Positions 18,007 through 27,155 of a DNA stretch of 64,000 bases are shown here, piece after piece; position 1 is the first letter of the stretch, and the number at the start of each line of letters is the position of its first letter. The stretch is from Ga0077555 sp963746315. Lineage in GTDB: Bacteria; Pseudomonadota; Alphaproteobacteria; Rhizobiales; Hyphomicrobiaceae. The notes below the pieces were generated by a model. That model saw only the letters and a program-made list of their open reading frames with translations, was not told the origin of the DNA and made no database searches. The stretch lies in contig CAVVAR010000010.1 in the NCBI GenBank assembly GCA_963746315.1, positions 186,001 to 250,000 on the forward strand, read 5' to 3'. A program made the translations under genes and the position numbers.

Positions 18007-18975
18007 ATGCGCAGACGAAGTTTTCTCGGCCTCGCCGGTGTGGCGTTGACCGTTTCGATGCTCGGCGGGGTAAATGCGGCGGTCGCCGATTGGCCGGAGC
18101 GTCCGGTCAAGCTGATCGTCCCTTACGGGCCGGGCGGCGCATCCGACATTCTGGCGAGGCCTTGGGCCGAGCTTCTCAGCAAGGCGTTCGGCCAGCAGTT
18201 CGTGGTCGAGAACCGCGGCGGCGCAGGCGGCATGATCGGCACCGAGGCCGCGTCCAAGGCGGCACCCGACGGCTACACATTGTTGTTCACGCCAAACGCG
18301 ACACTCACGGTGCTGCCAACGCTCAAGAAAACACCTTACGACCCGTCGAAGTTCACGCCCGTTGCACGCACCGGCGACCTCGTCACCGGTTTCGTCATTC
18401 ACCCGTCCGTCGGGGTAAAAAACATCAAGGAGCTGATTGATTACGCGAAGAAGAATCCTGGGAAGCTGGCCTATGGCTCGGCTGGCCTGGGAACGGCGAC
18501 GCAATTGCGCATTGAGGCACTGAAGTTCAAGGCGGGGATCGACATCCTCCACGTGCCCTATCGCGGCAGCGGTGACGCCCTCAACGACCTGCTGCCCGGC
18601 ACCATCCACATGATGAACGAGATCAACGTGCTTCCCCACGTTAAGGCCGGCAAGCTGGTCCTGCTCAACATCAACCATACGAGCGGGCATCCGGAATTCC
18701 CGGGCATCAAGACGCTGACCGAGCAGGGTATCGAGGGCGCGGATGTGCCCATCTGGTACTCGGTCTGGGGTCCTCCTGGCATGCCGACGGAGATCGCAGC
18801 GATGCTCAACGCCAAGATCGTCGAGATCGCCAAGACGGACGAGCTCAAGGCGAAGATGCGCTCGCTCAACACCGAGGTGCCGCTGCAGACGCCGGAGGAG
18901 CTCGCGAAATATCTCGTGACCGACACCGCTCGCAATGCCGCGGTGATCAAGGCAGCCAACATCAAGCTCGAATAG
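18007..18975 (+). CDS. tctC: Tripartite tricarboxylate transporter substrate-binding protein (TctC/Bug), first copy
   Basis: A 322 aa periplasmic solute receptor of the Bug/TctC family. It has an N-terminal signal peptide (MRRRSFLGLAGVALTVSMLGG, then AAVADWPERPV). The mature protein opens with RPVKLIVPYGPGGASDILARPW, the family's ligand-loop sequence, followed by VVENRGGAGGMIGTEAASKAAPDGYTLL. The ATG at 18007 has AAAGGGAG upstream. It would hand a carboxylate to TctAB. Closely related to the next gene along most of its length, so one arose by duplication. Confidence 0.93.
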   Translation: MRRRSFLGLAGVALTVSMLGGVNAAVADWPERPVKLIVPYGPGGASDILARPWAELLSKAFGQQFVVENRGGAGGMIGTEAASKAAPDGYTLLFTPNATLTVLPTLKKTPYDPSKFTPVARTGDLVTGFVIHPSVGVKNIKELIDYAKKNPGKLAYGSAGLGTATQLRIEALKFKAGIDILHVPYRGSGDALNDLLPGTIHMMNEINVLPHVKAGKLVLLNINHTSGHPEFPGIKTLTEQGIEGADVPIWYSVWGPPGMPTEIAAMLNAKIVEIAKTDELKAKMRSLNTEVPLQTPEELAKYLVTDTARNAAVIKAANIKLE

Positions 18976-18977
18976 CG

Positions 18978-18999
18978 GGCGCCGGTCGCGCCCGGCGCC
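18978..18999 (+). terminator. Hairpin immediately after first tctC
   Basis: GGCGCCGG (18978-18985), a 6-nt loop, then CCGGCGCC (18992-18999) starts 2 nt after the stop codon. It is a strong GC stem without a following T run, so it may be an attenuating or RNA-protecting hairpin rather than a complete intrinsic terminator. It lies between the two tctC copies. Confidence 0.45.
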
Positions 19000-19128
19000 A
19001 GTGCAGAAGCCGGGCCCGCCAAGGGTGGGCCTGGCCACTCATCCGACGACGACTGGCCAGTCATGGCCCGTGACGGTCAGCGCATAAAACAAGAGGGGCA
19101 TCGTCAGGAAACAACCGGAGGAAAACAC

Positions 19129-20094
19129 ATGCACCGTCGCATGTTGCTATCGATAATCGCGGGCGGCATGCTCGCGCTCGGCTCAGCGCCGGCGTGGGCG
19201 CAGTCCTGGCCGGATCGCCCGGTCAGGGTGATCGTTCCCTATGCCGCAGGAGGGGCCACAGATGCTATTGCCCGGCCCTGGGCTGAAGAACTCTCGAAGG
19301 CATTCGGCCAGCAGTTCGTGATCGAGAACCGCGGCGGCGCCTCGGGGATGATCGGCATGGAGGCGCTGGTCAAGTCGGCGCCGGACGGCTACTCGCTAAT
19401 CATGTCGCCGAACGCGGTGCTCTCGATCCTGCCTAGCCTGAAGAAAACGCCTTACGACCCGCTCACTGACGTAGTTCCGATCGGCTATACCGGCGAAGTA
19501 CTGAACGGCTTCGTGATCCATCCGAAGGCCGGCATCAAGTCGATGAAAGAGCTGATCGACTATGCCAAAAAGAACCCCGGAAAACTCACCTATGCATCGT
19601 CGGGCAACGGCACGGCGAACCATCTGCGCCTCGAAGCACTGAAGCTCAAGGCCGGCATAGACATATTGCACGTGCCCTATCGCGGCGGCGCGGATGCCCT
19701 GAACGACGTGCTTCCAGGCAACGTCCTGATGCAAAACGAGCCGATCACGCTGCCGCACGTCAAGGCCGGCAAGCTGATCCTGCTCGCCATCAACGGCAAG
19801 GTGCGCAACCCTGACTTTCCCGACGTACCGACCATGACGGAGGCCGGCATTCCGGACGCCGACGTGCCGATCTGGTTCGGCTTCTTCGGACCCAAGGGCC
19901 TTCCCGACGCGATCGTGCAGAAGATGAATGCAAAAATGGTGGAGCTCGCCAAGGACGAGGGCTTCAAGAAGAGGCTCTGGTCCGTCAACTCGATCCTCGA
20001 GCCTAAGACGGCAGCCGAGACGCGGCAGATGCTTGAGAACGACATCAAGTCGAACCTCGAGGTGATCAAAAAGGGCAACATCAAGCTCGAGTAG
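19129..20094 (+). CDS. tctC: Tripartite tricarboxylate transporter substrate-binding protein (TctC/Bug), second copy
   Basis: A 321 aa periplasmic receptor, paralogous to the preceding gene. Signal peptide: MHRRMLLSIIAGGMLALGS, ending APAWAQ. The ligand region is DRPVRVIVPYAAGGATDAIARPW and then VIENRGGASGMIGMEALVKSAPDGY. GGAGGAAAA stands just before the ATG at 19129. Many segments match copy 1 nearly word for word (KKNPGKL, GIDILHVPYRG, LPHVKAGKL), while the ligand loops differ. Two receptors sharing one TctAB may broaden the substrate range; this is inferred. Confidence 0.93.
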   Translation: MHRRMLLSIIAGGMLALGSAPAWAQSWPDRPVRVIVPYAAGGATDAIARPWAEELSKAFGQQFVIENRGGASGMIGMEALVKSAPDGYSLIMSPNAVLSILPSLKKTPYDPLTDVVPIGYTGEVLNGFVIHPKAGIKSMKELIDYAKKNPGKLTYASSGNGTANHLRLEALKLKAGIDILHVPYRGGADALNDVLPGNVLMQNEPITLPHVKAGKLILLAINGKVRNPDFPDVPTMTEAGIPDADVPIWFGFFGPKGLPDAIVQKMNAKMVELAKDEGFKKRLWSVNSILEPKTAAETRQMLENDIKSNLEVIKKGNIKLE

Positions 20095-20434
20095 GTGCGC
20101 CCGCGGGCATGTCTCCTGACGAGGCGCGAGCCTCGTCACTGATGCTGGCCAGAACGGCGAGTTCGTGGCTCGCGTCGGAGACCTACAGAACGTGGCCGAG
20201 ATCGCCGATGATTGCCGCGGTCTTGGCAATTGCGGCCTCGTCGTCGAGATATTCGACAACGAGGCCGGGCTTGCCGCCCGGCCTTTCAGATCGAGGCGCC
20301 TGCGGATCAGTCGGCCTCGTCGCAATGATTGGGACGCTCGATGTGGTCGAGCCCGCAGAGCAATTCCTACTTCAAGCCGATCGGCGCACGCTACTCGTCC
20401 GCCAAGTACTCGAGTTGCTTGCCGCCTCCCTTCG
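20095..20434 (-). other. Gap of 340 bp with coding-like remnants on the minus strand
   Basis: No complete gene is seen. On the minus strand, 20307-20351 reads LDHIERPNHCDEAD then stop, echoing the cupin's own C terminus (LDHIQRSN) just upstream. In another frame, a stretch ending at 20183-20185 reads GKPGLVVEYLDDEAAIAK and more before a stop. Together these suggest leftovers of one or two decayed genes. The match is short, so this is tentative. Confidence 0.25.
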
Positions 20435-20938
20435 TCAGGCCGCCTTGATGTTCGAGCGCTGGATGTGATCGAGGTTTCCGCCCTCGATGCGGATGAGGCG
20501 CGTACCCGGCGTCATTTTCGGGGAGTGGATCACGCCCACCTCGTAGAACTGGCAGTCGCCGGGCTTCATGACGTAGCTGCCCACCGGCTCGACCAGCGTC
20601 GGCGTCTCGCCCGAGCCTTTGCTCTTCACCTTCCAGTCGGTCATCTCGGTCGTGCCTTCGGCAACGCCGTAGATCGCCCAGGCGGGACCGTGATCATGCG
20701 GTGTTCCGACGCGCTCGTCCTCGTAGACGTGACCGCAGATGCAGAAGCCCAGATCAGGATCCTCGTAGAGCACCTTACGGGGTTTGCATTGATCGGGCGT
20801 GACGTGGCGCGCGATGAGATCCTCGTCGAGAAGGGCACGCGAAAGATGCTCACAGACCTTCTTCTTGCCCTCGGGACTCGGGTCAGTCTTCAGCGCTTGG
20901 CGCACATCCTGGCTCAATTGCTCGAGAGTGTAGGCCAT
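20435..20938 (-). CDS. Cupin-fold protein, cysteine dioxygenase-like
   Basis: A 167 aa protein whose C-terminal half is a cupin barrel. The metal-binding motif is in VGTPHDHGPAWAIYGVAEG (H-x-H followed by an acidic residue), and the later histidine is in VGVIHSPKM. The first 70 residues are helical (YTLEQLSQDVRQALKTDPSPEG). The layout resembles cysteine-dioxygenase-type and related cupins, but the exact substrate is not evident. The ATG at 20938 is preferred to an upstream start at 20968. It lies downstream of the thiolase-like gene on the same strand. Confidence 0.75.
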   Translation of the reverse strand: MAYTLEQLSQDVRQALKTDPSPEGKKKVCEHLSRALLDEDLIARHVTPDQCKPRKVLYEDPDLGFCICGHVYEDERVGTPHDHGPAWAIYGVAEGTTEMTDWKVKSKGSGETPTLVEPVGSYVMKPGDCQFYEVGVIHSPKMTPGTRLIRIEGGNLDHIQRSNIKAA

Positions 20939-21149
20939 GTCGTTTTCTCCAGTTCGCGCGCCCTGCAACGATGGCGTCGTCGCCGGGTTGCTTGGCGGCA
21001 GAGCACGCGGCAGACGTCCGCACAGGCTCGGCGACGTGCCGAAATGACGCCTTGATCGGCATCAAACCCGGCAGACATCCGTGGCCGTGCTCCCGGTCCG
21101 AGCGAGATCGCCGCAGGCGCGGGGCCGCGTCGTCGCCGGTTTGCCCGGC

Positions 21150-22685
21150 TCAATCCGGCTTGAAAACGGCGAGGCCGTCGGTCGTGGCGACGGTGCCGGA
21201 CGCACCGAGGTAGTCGCGCTCGGTCATGTCGCGGAGAAGCGCGGCATCCTCGGGCGTGTTGGCGATAAAGCGGCGGCCTTCGGCGTCGCGCGCAAAGAGG
21301 ATCGCGTAGCTCGGGCCTTTACGGTCGTGCATGACGGTGTAGGTTTCGATTGTTCCCTTGCCGGAGGGTGTCTCGGTTGTGGCCGGCCCTTTGTCGGCAT
21401 CGATCTCGGCCTGATAGAGGCTCGGGTCTTTCGGCTTGAAAGGCTTCTTCGGCGGCTCGGTCGAGTAGATGCCGGCCGACTGTTTGGTCACGTAGTTGCC
21501 GTTGGCCGTGACGAGGCCCTTGGAGCCGGGCTTCGAGCGCACCTTGGCGACCATCTCCGCAATGGAGTGCGTGACGTAATTATTCCCGGGGCCGCCGAAG
21601 TAGGGGAGGCCGCCCGTGATGGTGAGGCCACGCGGATCGTCGACCGAGAGACCGTTCTCGAAGCAGGCGATCTCGACAGCCGAAGGGAAGCAGGAATAGA
21701 GGTCGATGAAGTCCATGTCGGCCATGCCGAGACCAGCCATCTCGAACGTCTCGCGGGCGACGATGTGCATGGCAGGCGAGGAATGGAAGTTCTTACGGTC
21801 CGAGATGTACCAGTGATCGTAGGCATCCGCCGTGCCATGCAGGTGCACCCACTTCAACTCTGGGATGCCGAGCTGACGGGCCTTGGCGACCGAGGTGAGG
21901 ATGACGGCGGCGGACTGGTCGATAAAGGCGTTGGAGTTCATCAGCTTCGTATAGGGAAAGCCGATGAACGGGTTGTCGGCAGAGACGGTTGCGATCTCCT
22001 CGGCCGTGAAGCCTTTCCGGCGGTCGGCGAGCGGGTTCTTAGCGGCGACGGCGGCGAAGTGAGCGAACAGCTTGCCGCACGCGGCCATGTGCTCGGGGAT
22101 CGAGCGCTTCAGATGGCCGCGAATGCCATTCTCGAACAGCGGATAGGCGAAGATGGCACCGGCCATGCGGTGCCGGTCCTCGGCGTCGTTCCAGCCGCGC
22201 TTCTCGACGCCCCAGCGCTCGGGCGTGCCGCCTGCGTCCTCGTTCCAGTCGAGCGCAACCTTGGCGCGCTCGGCGGCCTTCTGGGTGGCGAGCGCCTCGC
22301 CGCCGCAAACCAGCGCCGCCTCTACCTCGCCGCGCGTGACCATCTCGAACAGGCGGTTGATGCTCCACTGGGGCATGTTGCCACCAGCGAACGTGTAGAC
22401 GAGGCGCTTCGCCGACGTGGCGCCGACGCGGTTGGCGATGGACCTCGGCGGATTGGATGGGCCGCCGAACGGGCTCTTGAAGCGCCAACTGGTGTCGGAG
22501 AATGAGGCCAGCACGACGAGCGTGTCGATCGCTGCCAGCAACCTCCCGCCGGCGCCGCTGTCGTCGGCTGCCTGCTTCACCGCCGCCGCCGTGAGGTCCA
22601 TCGGAGACGACGCCTTTTTCGGATCGGGCTCACGCTGGGTGATCTGTCCGCAGCCGACAAGCACGGGCGTTCTCGTCTCATCCAT
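21150..22685 (-). CDS. Thiolase-like acetyl-CoA acetyltransferase family protein
   Basis: A 511 aa protein of the thiolase superfamily (SCP-x/thiolase-like type). It starts TPVLVGCGQITQREPDP. It contains VHLHGTADAYDHWY and, near the C-terminal core, GGLPYFGGPGNNYVTHSIAEM, as in thiolase-like proteins. It then adds about 100 residues that resemble an extra OB-type or SCP-like tail. The position where thiolases carry the acylated cysteine reads YTFAGGNMPQWSI with no Cys, so classical thiolysis is doubtful. The ATG at 22685 has AGGGAG upstream. It may act on fatty acyl-CoA esters. Confidence 0.85.
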   Translation of the reverse strand: MDETRTPVLVGCGQITQREPDPKKASSPMDLTAAAVKQAADDSGAGGRLLAAIDTLVVLASFSDTSWRFKSPFGGPSNPPRSIANRVGATSAKRLVYTFAGGNMPQWSINRLFEMVTRGEVEAALVCGGEALATQKAAERAKVALDWNEDAGGTPERWGVEKRGWNDAEDRHRMAGAIFAYPLFENGIRGHLKRSIPEHMAACGKLFAHFAAVAAKNPLADRRKGFTAEEIATVSADNPFIGFPYTKLMNSNAFIDQSAAVILTSVAKARQLGIPELKWVHLHGTADAYDHWYISDRKNFHSSPAMHIVARETFEMAGLGMADMDFIDLYSCFPSAVEIACFENGLSVDDPRGLTITGGLPYFGGPGNNYVTHSIAEMVAKVRSKPGSKGLVTANGNYVTKQSAGIYSTEPPKKPFKPKDPSLYQAEIDADKGPATTETPSGKGTIETYTVMHDRKGPSYAILFARDAEGRRFIANTPEDAALLRDMTERDYLGASGTVATTDGLAVFKPD

Positions 22686-22917
22686 CGTCGTGGCTCCCTG
22701 CCGAGTTTGGCCGTCCGGGGTCCGCGAGGGACGGCACGCCATGCTGGCTGCGGCGCCGCACGACGTCAACGGGGCCTGCGCCAAACTGACGTACCCAGAT
22801 TTAAATGTTCTCTATTGCAGCAGGTTATGACTTTATACTTATACAAACTATTAGGCCTGCGAGAACTGGCCTCCCAGAGGCTCGGCCCGATCGAGCGAGC
22901 AGGAAAGGAGCAATCCC

Positions 22918-25743
22918 GTGTCCGGCACCATCTTCCTCGGCGAGATCGAGATCAGCGTCTCGGAGATCGAAAGCCAAGCGCTGGTTCCGATCGTCCGGAC
23001 CGGCGACCTCAGCTCACCCGCTGTCGTCGAGTACTCGATCACGGGCGACACCGCCGTTGCAGGGCAGGATTTCGTGGCCGGCGTCGGCACGGTGACGTTC
23101 GCGGCGGGCGTCGATCGGGTGCTGGTGCCGGTCAGCATCATCGACGACACGATCGGCGAAGCGACGGAGACGGTGATCCTGTCGCTGACAAACGTGGAGG
23201 GCGGTTTCCTCCAGGCGCCGCGGACAGCCCGCATCGCGATCCTCGACAACGAGAACCCGGTTTCCGATCCGCCCAATCCGCCGCTGGTCTCGCCCTACAC
23301 GGTGAGCGAGCAGGTGGTGGTAGGTGGGCTTTCGCAGCCGATCGACATGGAGTTCATCGACGTGCCGTCGGCGCCGTCGGGATCGGCCTATGCTTATGTC
23401 GCGGAGAAAGGCGGGCGCATCAAGCTGGTCGATACCGCGACGGGCGCCCCCGTCTCGACGTTCATCGACATCTCGTCGAAGGTCAACAACATCCAGGATC
23501 GCGGGCTGCTCGACATCGTGGTGCACCCGGACTTCCCGTCAACGCCGTACGTCTATGCGTTCTACGTCGTCGATCCGCCGCAGACGGCGGGGCGGACCGG
23601 AAACGCCGGACCGGACGGCGGCGGCAACCGCTATGCCTATCTCGTGCGCTTCATGGCGGATGCAGCGAACGGCTATCGCACGGCCGTCGCCGGCAGCGAG
23701 ACGATCCTGCTCGGGGGAGCGGGCACCACGCTCGCCAGCATCAGCGGCGGCGGCGCCATCGACAGCACGTCGAATCTCGGCCAGACGGAATCCGGTCGCA
23801 CGGCGGGTGGCGGCTACCTCGACGACTACATCAAGGTGGATTCACGCTCGCATGCGGGCGGGGCGCTGGCCTTCGGACCGGACGGGGCGCTCTACGTCTC
23901 CATCGGCGACGGGACATCGTTCAACTTCGCCGATCCGAGAACCGCGAGCGTGCAGTCGCTCGACAGCTTGTCGGGCAAGATTCTGCGCATTGATCCCGAG
24001 ACCGGACGCGGGCTGGCCGACAATCCGTTCGCCACGGGCACCGACCTCTCCTCGAACCGGGCGAAGGTCTATCAGCTGGGCCTCAGAAACCCCTACTCGA
24101 TCTCGTTCGACAACACCGGCAAGCTGATCATCTCCGATACGGGCTGGAACTCGTTCGAGGAGATCAACAGCGGGGCTGCGGGCGCCAACTTCGGCTGGCC
24201 CTACTACGAGGGTGGCGACAATGGTGCGCTACGGCAAACCGCGGGATATAGCACGCAAGCGGGTGCTGCAGCCTTCTACTCCGCCGTTGCGGCAGGCACG
24301 ATCGAGATCGCGCCGGCCTATCGCGCCTTCTCGCACGCCAGTGCCGATCCCGGCTTCCAGGTGCAGGCGATCACCGGCGGCAATGTCGCCTACACGGGCG
24401 ACAAGTATCCGCAAGGGCTGCTAAACGACTACTTCTTCACGGACGTCTCGCAAGGCGAGGTATTCACTGTCGATCTCAACGACCGGCGCGAGGTAACCTA
24501 TCTCTACAAGACGTCGAGCAACTTCGGCCCAGTGCATTTCACGCAAGGCGCGGACGGTTACGTCTACTACGTCGACCTGGTGCGCAACCATATCGGGCGG
24601 CTGCTGATCAGCGGCGGTCCGCCACCCAACGACGCTCCGATAGCAGGCGACGACTCTGCCACGACTGCGCCGGGCCTCCCCATCTCGCTCAACCTGCTCG
24701 CGAACGACACGGACCCGGACGGGACGGGGACACCCCTGGTGGTGAGTGCCGTCGATGGACTGCCGGCCCGTGTCGGCGTCGCCGTCGCGGGAAGCAATGG
24801 CGGCCTCTTCACGATCACCGCCGACGGCCAAGCGCTGTTCGATCCCGATGGCGATTTCGGCGACCTTGCCGCCGGCGCCAGCCGGACCACGACAATTTCA
24901 TATGCGGCAGCCGACGAGGACGGCGCCGAGGATACCGGCGTCGTCAGCGTCACCGTCACAGCGCCGGCAGCGACGGGCTCGCTGATCACGATCGCCGCGC
25001 GCGGCGACTCTGGAGCCGAGATCATGCAGCTGTCGATCGGCGGGCAAGTAGTGGCGACGTTCAACAACGTGGCAACCGCGAGCACGAGCTACAGCTACCA
25101 GGCCGCCGGCACCGTGGCGCCGGAGGACGTTCGCATCGCGTTCCTCAACGATCGCTGGGAGCCGCAGAACGGCATCGACTACAACCTGACCGTCGACAAG
25201 ATCACGATCGACGGACAGACCTACGAGACCGAGGACCCGAGCGTCTTCTCGACTGGGACATGGCGGCCGGATGATGGCATCGTGCCAGGGTTCGGGCGAG
25301 GCGAGACCTTGGCGACGGAGGGCTACTTCCAGTACGGCGAACCGGCAACGGGCAGCGGCTCCAGCCTTGCGATCTATGCGCGTGGGAGCCGCGGTGTCGA
25401 GACGATGCAGGTGCTCATCGATGGGGCGGTGGTTGCCACCTACGAAAACGTGCCGATCGGCGGCACGGTCTACACCTACAGCCATTCCGGCAGCGTGACG
25501 GCCGATGACGTGCGCATAGCGTTCACCAACGATCTTTGGCTGCCCGAGGAGGGCATCGACAACAACTTGATCGTCGACAAGATAGTACTCGACGGGACAA
25601 TCTTCGAGACCGAGGACGCAAGCGTCTTCTCGACGGGCACATGGCGGCCGGAGGACGGAATCGTGCCGGGGTTCGGGCGGGGCGAGACACTCGCGACGGA
25701 AGGCTATTTCCAGTATGCAGCCGGCCAGGCGGCATTCGGGTAG
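22918..25743 (+). CDS. Multidomain secreted-type protein: Calx-beta, PQQ-type sugar dehydrogenase, carbohydrate-binding repeats
   Basis: A 941 aa protein with a GTG start preceded by AGGAAAGGAG. Domains in order: Calx-beta (about 1-115, with AGQDFVAGVGTVTFAAG); a six-bladed glucose/sorbosone dehydrogenase propeller (about 125-565, with RGLLDIVVHPDFP, SHAGGALAFGPDGALYVSIGDG, GLRNPYSISFD and GWPYYEGG); a cadherin/VCBS-like domain (about 567-682, LLANDTDPDG); and two copies of a xylan-binding-type (CBM60-like) domain (about 688-805 and 815-932). There is no classical signal peptide, suggesting type I-like secretion. It probably oxidises sugars bound at an extracellular polysaccharide. The leader just upstream is strikingly AT-rich. 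Confidence 0.85.
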   Translation: MSGTIFLGEIEISVSEIESQALVPIVRTGDLSSPAVVEYSITGDTAVAGQDFVAGVGTVTFAAGVDRVLVPVSIIDDTIGEATETVILSLTNVEGGFLQAPRTARIAILDNENPVSDPPNPPLVSPYTVSEQVVVGGLSQPIDMEFIDVPSAPSGSAYAYVAEKGGRIKLVDTATGAPVSTFIDISSKVNNIQDRGLLDIVVHPDFPSTPYVYAFYVVDPPQTAGRTGNAGPDGGGNRYAYLVRFMADAANGYRTAVAGSETILLGGAGTTLASISGGGAIDSTSNLGQTESGRTAGGGYLDDYIKVDSRSHAGGALAFGPDGALYVSIGDGTSFNFADPRTASVQSLDSLSGKILRIDPETGRGLADNPFATGTDLSSNRAKVYQLGLRNPYSISFDNTGKLIISDTGWNSFEEINSGAAGANFGWPYYEGGDNGALRQTAGYSTQAGAAAFYSAVAAGTIEIAPAYRAFSHASADPGFQVQAITGGNVAYTGDKYPQGLLNDYFFTDVSQGEVFTVDLNDRREVTYLYKTSSNFGPVHFTQGADGYVYYVDLVRNHIGRLLISGGPPPNDAPIAGDDSATTAPGLPISLNLLANDTDPDGTGTPLVVSAVDGLPARVGVAVAGSNGGLFTITADGQALFDPDGDFGDLAAGASRTTTISYAAADEDGAEDTGVVSVTVTAPAATGSLITIAARGDSGAEIMQLSIGGQVVATFNNVATASTSYSYQAAGTVAPEDVRIAFLNDRWEPQNGIDYNLTVDKITIDGQTYETEDPSVFSTGTWRPDDGIVPGFGRGETLATEGYFQYGEPATGSGSSLAIYARGSRGVETMQVLIDGAVVATYENVPIGGTVYTYSHSGSVTADDVRIAFTNDLWLPEEGIDNNLIVDKIVLDGTIFETEDASVFSTGTWRPEDGIVPGFGRGETLATEGYFQYAAGQAAFG
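25225..25336 (+). repeat. Direct repeat copy 1 in the sugar-dehydrogenase-like gene
   Basis: This 112-bp stretch encodes ETEDPSVFSTGTWRPDDG and the segment after it. It recurs at 25606-25717, exactly 381 bp (127 codons) later, with a few changes. It marks the most conserved part of two tandem carbohydrate-binding domains and shows internal duplication. Confidence 0.8.
25606..25717 (+). repeat. Direct repeat copy 2 in the sugar-dehydrogenase-like gene
   Basis: Second copy of the 112-bp repeat, encoding ETEDASVFSTGTWRPEDG and onward to FQYA near the protein end. The spacing to copy 1 is a whole number of codons. Confidence 0.8.
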
Positions 25744-25955
25744 GCACCGCCAACTTGGAGGCGACGCTGAAATCGACTAGGCAGCGACGCTCGACAGAAA
25801 CGGTTGAGTTTTTCTCAATGATCCGAGAGGAGATTTCAGCTCTCCCGAGTGCCTGCTGTTGATTGACTTGGACGCTGGCCCCATCTACCGAGAGTAAGCT
25901 GATGGGGCGTCGTGCGCCCACCAATCTGCGCCCGAGCCGACCAGGAGCCTGCACC

Positions 25956-26789
25956 ATGCCAGCCGAGACAGCGCGCCTGCGTGAGAGCATCGACACCGTC
26001 GATCCGATCTGGTCGGCCGTCCGGGCGGAGGCCGAGGACGTGCTTGCGACCGAGCGGGCGCTCGGCGGGTTCATCTTCGCCACCGTTCTGTCGCACGACC
26101 GGCTCGAGGATGCAGTCTGCCACCGGCTGGCCCAGCGCCTCAACCATTCCGACGTGGATGCCGGCCTGATCGGACAGACGTTCAGTGACGTTCTGGCAGC
26201 CCAGCCAGCGATCGGGGAGACGTTCCGGGCCGACCTTGCCGCCGTCTTCGAGCGCGATCCGGCGTGCCACCGCTACATCGAGCCGCTGCTCTACTTCAAA
26301 GGCTTCCATGCCCTTGTCACGCACCGCTTCGCACATGCGTTGTGGGTCGAGGGCCGGCGCGACTTCGCCCTTTATTTGCAAAGCCAGGCGAGTCGCATCT
26401 TCGCCGTGGACATCCACCCGGCCGCGCGCGTCGGGCGCGGTATTTTCATCGACCACGGTCATGGCATCGTGATCGGCGAGACGGCCGTGGTCGGCGACAA
26501 CGTCTCCATCCTGCATGGCGTGACGCTCGGCGGAACCGGCAAGACCGATGGCGACCGGCACCCCAAGATCGGCAACAACGTGCTTCTGGCGGCCGGCTGC
26601 TCGGTGCTCGGCAATATCCGGGTCGGCAACTGCTCGAAGGTGGCGGCGGGATCGGTAGTTCTCAATCCGGTTCCGGACAACACCGTCGTCGCGGGCGTTC
26701 CCGCGCGGGTCGTTGGCACGAGCAACTGCCCCGAGCCGGCCCTCACCATGGATCAGCGCCTGTCGCCTGACGACTGTGGCTGTTGCTGA
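25956..26789 (+). CDS. cysE: Serine O-acetyltransferase
   Basis: A 277 aa CysE, which acetylates L-serine from acetyl-CoA as the first step of cysteine synthesis. An N-terminal helical domain carries IEPLLYFKGFHALVTHRFAHALW with the catalytic region. A left-handed beta-helix follows, built of hexapeptides: DIHPAARVGRGIFIDHGHGIVIGETAVVGDNVSILHGVTLGG, shown here in parts. The ATG at 25956 has CAGGAG upstream. The C terminus ends in the unusual Cys-rich DDCGCC. DUF3126 follows, an arrangement often seen in Hyphomicrobiales. Confidence 0.95.
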   Translation: MPAETARLRESIDTVDPIWSAVRAEAEDVLATERALGGFIFATVLSHDRLEDAVCHRLAQRLNHSDVDAGLIGQTFSDVLAAQPAIGETFRADLAAVFERDPACHRYIEPLLYFKGFHALVTHRFAHALWVEGRRDFALYLQSQASRIFAVDIHPAARVGRGIFIDHGHGIVIGETAVVGDNVSILHGVTLGGTGKTDGDRHPKIGNNVLLAAGCSVLGNIRVGNCSKVAAGSVVLNPVPDNTVVAGVPARVVGTSNCPEPALTMDQRLSPDDCGCC

Positions 26790-26916
26790 ACGGTTGCGGC
26801 TGGGTGCGGCGCCGTGATCTCGGCTGGCATCTGAGGCGGTCGCCGATTATCCTCGACATTGAAGACGCAACAGCCGGCGCACGCCTCGAGCGTCCGCATC
26901 GGCAAGGAGATTGATC

Positions 26917-27150
26917 GTGGCCAAGCCCAAGCCCGTTACCCCGCAGGAAGCAAAGAACGTCGAGACGTACCTGCGAAAGCTGTTCGCCAACAAATCGATT
27001 CAGGTCAGGGCTCGCCCGAAGGCAACCGACGCCGTCGAGATGTATGTCGGCGACGAGTTCGTCGGCGTGATATCGAAGGACACTGAGGATGGCGATGTCT
27101 GCTACCAGATCTCCATGACCGTGCTCGACATCGACCTCGAGCAGGACTGA
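26917..27150 (+). CDS. DUF3126 family protein
   Basis: A 77 aa small protein found almost only in alphaproteobacteria; its function is unknown. It begins AKPKPVTPQEAKNVETYLRKLF and has VEMYVGDEFVGVISKDTEDGD, the family core. The GTG at 26917 is used because AAGGAGA lies 6 nt upstream; a TTG at 26911 overlaps that site. It follows cysE and precedes a gamma-carbonic anhydrase with a 5-nt gap, so all three may share a transcript. Confidence 0.85.
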   Translation: MAKPKPVTPQEAKNVETYLRKLFANKSIQVRARPKATDAVEMYVGDEFVGVISKDTEDGDVCYQISMTVLDIDLEQD

Positions 27151-27155
27151 CGGAC

